From the NCBI RefSeq assembly GCF_016865425.1, contig NZ_AP023355.1, forward strand, positions 7,362,696 through 7,426,695: a DNA stretch of 64,000 nt, written 5' to 3'. A program made the translations under genes and the position numbers. Below are positions 61,448-64,000 of the stretch, piece by piece (position 1 is the stretch's first letter; every line of letters begins with the position of its first letter). The notes below the pieces were generated by a model, which saw nothing but the letters and a program-made list of their open reading frames with translations, ran no database searches and was not told where the DNA came from. Source of the DNA: Actinocatenispora thailandica (GTDB taxonomy: Bacteria > Actinomycetota > Actinomycetes > Mycobacteriales > Micromonosporaceae).

Positions 61448-63045
61448 CGCCGGCCGACCCGCGCCGGCTCGGGCCGTACCCGCTGTTCGCGGAGCTGGGC
61501 CGCGGCGGCATGGGGCAGGTCCTGCTGGGCAGCGCCCCGGACGGCCGGCTGGTCGCGGTCAAGCTGGTCCGCCCCGACCTGGTCGCCGACGACGGTTTCC
61601 GGGACCGGTTCCGCCGCGAGGTCGACGCCTCCCGCCGGGTGCCCGGGGTGCGCACCGCCGCGGTGGTGGACGCCGACCCGGACGCGCCGACACCGTGGCT
61701 CGCCTCGGTGTTCGTGTGCGGCCCGGCCCTCGCCGAGGTGCTCGCCGACGGCGGGCCGCTGCCGGTCGACTCGACGGTACGGCTGGCGTCCGGGCTGGCC
61801 GCCGCGCTGGTGGAGATCCACCAGGCCGGGCTGGTGCACCGGGACCTGAAGCCGTCCAACGTGCTGCTCGCCGCGGACGGGCCCCGGGTGATCGACTTCG
61901 GCGTCGCCCGTTCCGCCGAACATCCGGCCGGCGCGGAGCTGACCCGGGCCGGCTGGCTGGTCGGGTCGCCCGGCTTCATGTCGCCCGAGCAGGCGCTCGG
62001 CCAGCCGGTGACCGCCGCGAGCGACGTGTTCAGCCTCGGCGTGCTGCTCGTCGCTGCGGCAACCGGGGGCGCGCCGTTCGACGGCCCGTCGGCGCCGCAG
62101 ACCCTCTACAACGTGGTCTACGCTGACCCCGACCTGGGCCCGCTGCCCGAGCCGGTCCGCTCGATCGCGGCACGCTGCCTGGCGAAGGACCCGGCCGCGC
62201 GGCCCACCGCGGGGCAGTTGCTCACCGCGATCGGCGCCCTGCCGCACACCGCCCGGCCCTGGCCGGCCGAGGTGCACCGGCGCATCGACGCCGAGCAGGC
62301 CGAGCTGTCCCGGCTGGCCAGCCAGGCCGTGATCGTCCCGGCCGGCGCGGGGACGCAGCCCGGCCGAGGGTCGGCACCGGTACCGCCGGCAGCGACCCGG
62401 ATCGAGCGCCGCCCGGCGCTTCCGGCGCTCCGGCCGGCCGGCCGTCGCCGGCACACCCGTACCGCGGTGCTCGTGGCGGCGGCCGCGGTGCTCGTCGTCG
62501 CGCTGGTCGTCGGGGTCGGCGCCGCGACCTCCTGGTTCCGGCCGGACCGGCCGACGCCGCCGCCCGGCGCGGCGCACAGTCACCGGCCGGCGCCGGCGTC
62601 CCCGTCGCCGAGCGACAGCCCGAGTCCGACGGCCAGCCCGACCCCGACGGCTCCGGCCCCGGTCACCGGTGAGATCGACGGGTACGGCGGGGCCTGCGTC
62701 GATGTCGCCGGCGGCGCCACCGACGACGGCACCCCGATCCAGCTGCACAGCTGCAACGGCACCCAGGCGCAGCAGTGGACCGTCGGTACCGACGGCACCG
62801 TGCAGGCGTTCGGCAAGTGCATGGACGTCACCGACGGCGCGACCGACAACGGCACGCCGGTCCAGCTCTACGGCTGCAACGGCACCCCGGCGCAGCAGTG
62901 GCAGGTCGGTACCGGCGGGCAGCTGGTCAACACCAAGTCGGGCCGCTGCCTGGACGCCACCGGGCCGAGCGCCGCGGACGGGACCCGGTTGCAGATCTGG
63001 GACTGCACCGGCGCCGACAACCAGCGCTGGAACCTACCCACCTGA
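61435..63045 (+). CDS. Ser/Thr protein kinase with extracellular ricin-type lectin domain
   Basis: Membrane kinase of 536 residues. GRGGMGQVLLG (glycine loop), VAVKLV (Lys), HRDLKPSNVLL, IDFGVAR, and SPEQALGQPVTAASDVFSLG give the catalytic core (about 1-270). A single helix (TAVLVAAAAVLVVALVVGVG, about 342-362) is followed by a Pro/Ser/Thr linker and three QxW-like repeats (QQWTV, QQWQV, QRWN; about 405-536) of a beta-trefoil. The lectin probably binds carbohydrate outside. Confidence 0.93.
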   Translation: MRPLTPADPRRLGPYPLFAELGRGGMGQVLLGSAPDGRLVAVKLVRPDLVADDGFRDRFRREVDASRRVPGVRTAAVVDADPDAPTPWLASVFVCGPALAEVLADGGPLPVDSTVRLASGLAAALVEIHQAGLVHRDLKPSNVLLAADGPRVIDFGVARSAEHPAGAELTRAGWLVGSPGFMSPEQALGQPVTAASDVFSLGVLLVAAATGGAPFDGPSAPQTLYNVVYADPDLGPLPEPVRSIAARCLAKDPAARPTAGQLLTAIGALPHTARPWPAEVHRRIDAEQAELSRLASQAVIVPAGAGTQPGRGSAPVPPAATRIERRPALPALRPAGRRRHTRTAVLVAAAAVLVVALVVGVGAATSWFRPDRPTPPPGAAHSHRPAPASPSPSDSPSPTASPTPTAPAPVTGEIDGYGGACVDVAGGATDDGTPIQLHSCNGTQAQQWTVGTDGTVQAFGKCMDVTDGATDNGTPVQLYGCNGTPAQQWQVGTGGQLVNTKSGRCLDATGPSAADGTRLQIWDCTGADNQRWNLPT

Positions 63046-63226
63046 CGCCGTAGCCGCACCCGCGCACCAACCGAGCGTGCCCGCGACGTCACCGACCCGG
63101 TCGGCGGTCGCCGCGATCCCGCCCGAGCCCGCCGGGCAGTCGTCGACGATGCGCCACATCGGTCCGTTCCCGCGGTACTCGGGTGGTGACGCGCCGAGCA
63201 CCCGGGCCGGCGCCGGCGAACCGCGG
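63046..63226. other. Short convergent gap
   Basis: About 180 bases between the kinase and the protease; no gene or clear hairpin identified. Confidence 0.4.
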
Positions 63227-64000
63227 TCAGGTGCAGGAGCCGGTGTCCACGCTGCCGGTGGCCGACCGGCCCTTGCTGGTCACCGGCGCCGCCTCGGCCG
63301 CGGTGAGCGCGAAACCCGTCTGCGGATCGTCCGCGGCGGCCGCGAAGATCACGCCGTACACGGTGCCGGCCGGGGACACGAGCGGACCGCCGGAGTTGCC
63401 GCTGCGCACCTCGGAGCGGATGGTGTACACCTCGCGGACCACGGTGCCGGAGTCGTAGATGTTCGGGCCGCGGATGTCACGGTGGTCCCGGATCCGGGCC
63501 GGCTCCGCGGTGTACGGCCCGTCCATCGGGTAGCCGAGCACGATCGCGTCCTTGCCCTGGCTGGCCGGGGCGCCGGCGAAGGGCAGCGCCGGCGCGGTCA
63601 GGTCCGGCACGTACAGCACGGCGAGGTCGCGTTGCGAGTCGTAGGCGACGACGGTGGCGCCGAGCCGGTCGCCGTTCTCGTTCTCCACCACCAGCGTCCT
63701 GGTGCCGGCGACCACGTGCGCGTTGGTCAGCACGTGCTGCGGGGAGTAGACGAAACCGGAGCCCTCGATCCGGCGCGAGCAGCTCGGCGCGTCGCCGATC
63801 ACCTTCACCACCGATTTGTGCAGCCGCCGCACCACGGCGGATCGGGCGAGTTGCGGGTCGGGCGGCGGCACCGACCGCACCTGGGTCGGTGTCAGGCCGC
63901 TGAACACGTCCGGGAAGTCGCTGGTGTTGACCGCGTCCCGGAGCCGGTTGTACAGCACCCGGGCGCCGGACGGCATCGCCGAGTCGACGCCGTGCAGCAC
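63227..64000 (-). CDS. MarP-like trypsin-fold serine protease, 3' part only
   Basis: Partial: the window ends inside the gene, so 257 C-terminal residues are seen. The protease domain carries His in VLTNAHVVAG, Asp in DSQRDLAVLYV and Ser in VRSGNSGGPLV. The segment before it (FSGLTPTQVRSVPPPD) matches the periplasmic part of MarP-family proteins, whose N terminus is a CvpA-like membrane domain. MarP supports acid and oxidative-stress resistance in mycobacteria. Confidence 0.88.
   Translation of the reverse strand: MLHGVDSAMPSGARVLYNRLRDAVNTSDFPDVFSGLTPTQVRSVPPPDPQLARSAVVRRLHKSVVKVIGDAPSCSRRIEGSGFVYSPQHVLTNAHVVAGTRTLVVENENGDRLGATVVAYDSQRDLAVLYVPDLTAPALPFAGAPASQGKDAIVLGYPMDGPYTAEPARIRDHRDIRGPNIYDSGTVVREVYTIRSEVRSGNSGGPLVSPAGTVYGVIFAAAADDPQTGFALTAAEAAPVTSKGRSATGSVDTGSCT

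Overview
The window is very GC-rich DNA with dense genes on both strands. Third codon positions are mostly G or C, and GTG starts are common. The gene set points to a filamentous actinomycete of the Micromonosporaceae type: a DosR/DevR-like dormancy cluster, a conservon (cvnABCD), an XRE/DUF397 pair, SigF-like and ECF41 sigma factors, Ku/LigD end joining, a mycosin-like protease, and many apparently leaderless genes. The genus cannot be fixed by eye.

Layout. 0.4-6.4 kb is a hypoxia/dormancy-like island: two universal stress proteins, a DevR-type regulator with an Acg-type nitroreductase and DevS-type GAF kinase, and a DoxX protein, with candidate DevR boxes between the genes. 6.9-20.2 kb is metabolic: a 1822-residue single-chain biotin-dependent acyl-CoA carboxylase of eukaryotic ACC-like order, a GH15 hydrolase, a D-2-hydroxyacid dehydrogenase, CoaA, a GH3 glycosidase and a beta-lactamase-fold hydrolase. 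20.4-22.4 kb holds three tiny overlapping genes divergent from an XRE/DUF397 pair. 22.5-25.6 kb holds an FAD monooxygenase, TetR regulator and MFS exporter. 26.2-30.5 kb is the conservon.

30.6-34.3 kb is the most interesting metabolic unit: an indole/tryptophan prenyltransferase, a tryptophanase and a SAM methyltransferase, all on the minus strand behind an AT-rich promoter region. This looks like a minimal prenylated-indole pathway. 35.0-38.0 kb is the NHEJ locus (LigD polymerase and ligase as separate genes, Ku divergent). 38-44.6 kb has membrane, STAS, methyltransferase, GroES-like and AI-2E-family genes, then a carboxymuconolactone decarboxylase and an ECF41 sigma factor that share a predicted promoter (TGTCACA or one mismatch, 16 bases, CGTC). 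44.6-45.3 kb is a large imperfect inverted-repeat element. 45.3-48.6 kb is an ABC exporter, followed by a SigF-like sigma factor, a DUF1841 protein, an IS110-type insertion sequence, a class-V PLP enzyme, a PrsW-type protease with a repeat-rich N terminus, a WYL regulator with an EEP nuclease and a mycosin, a lectin-tailed Ser/Thr kinase, and the 3' part of a MarP-like protease.

Four genes (FAD monooxygenase, cvnA, AI-2E transporter, class-V aminotransferase) are each broken by the loss of exactly one G/C base in or beside a G/C run, and adding one base restores a full-length family protein in every case. Systematic homopolymer under-calling is a simpler explanation than four independent pseudogenes. 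All functional calls come from reading motifs and gene order; no database search was run.
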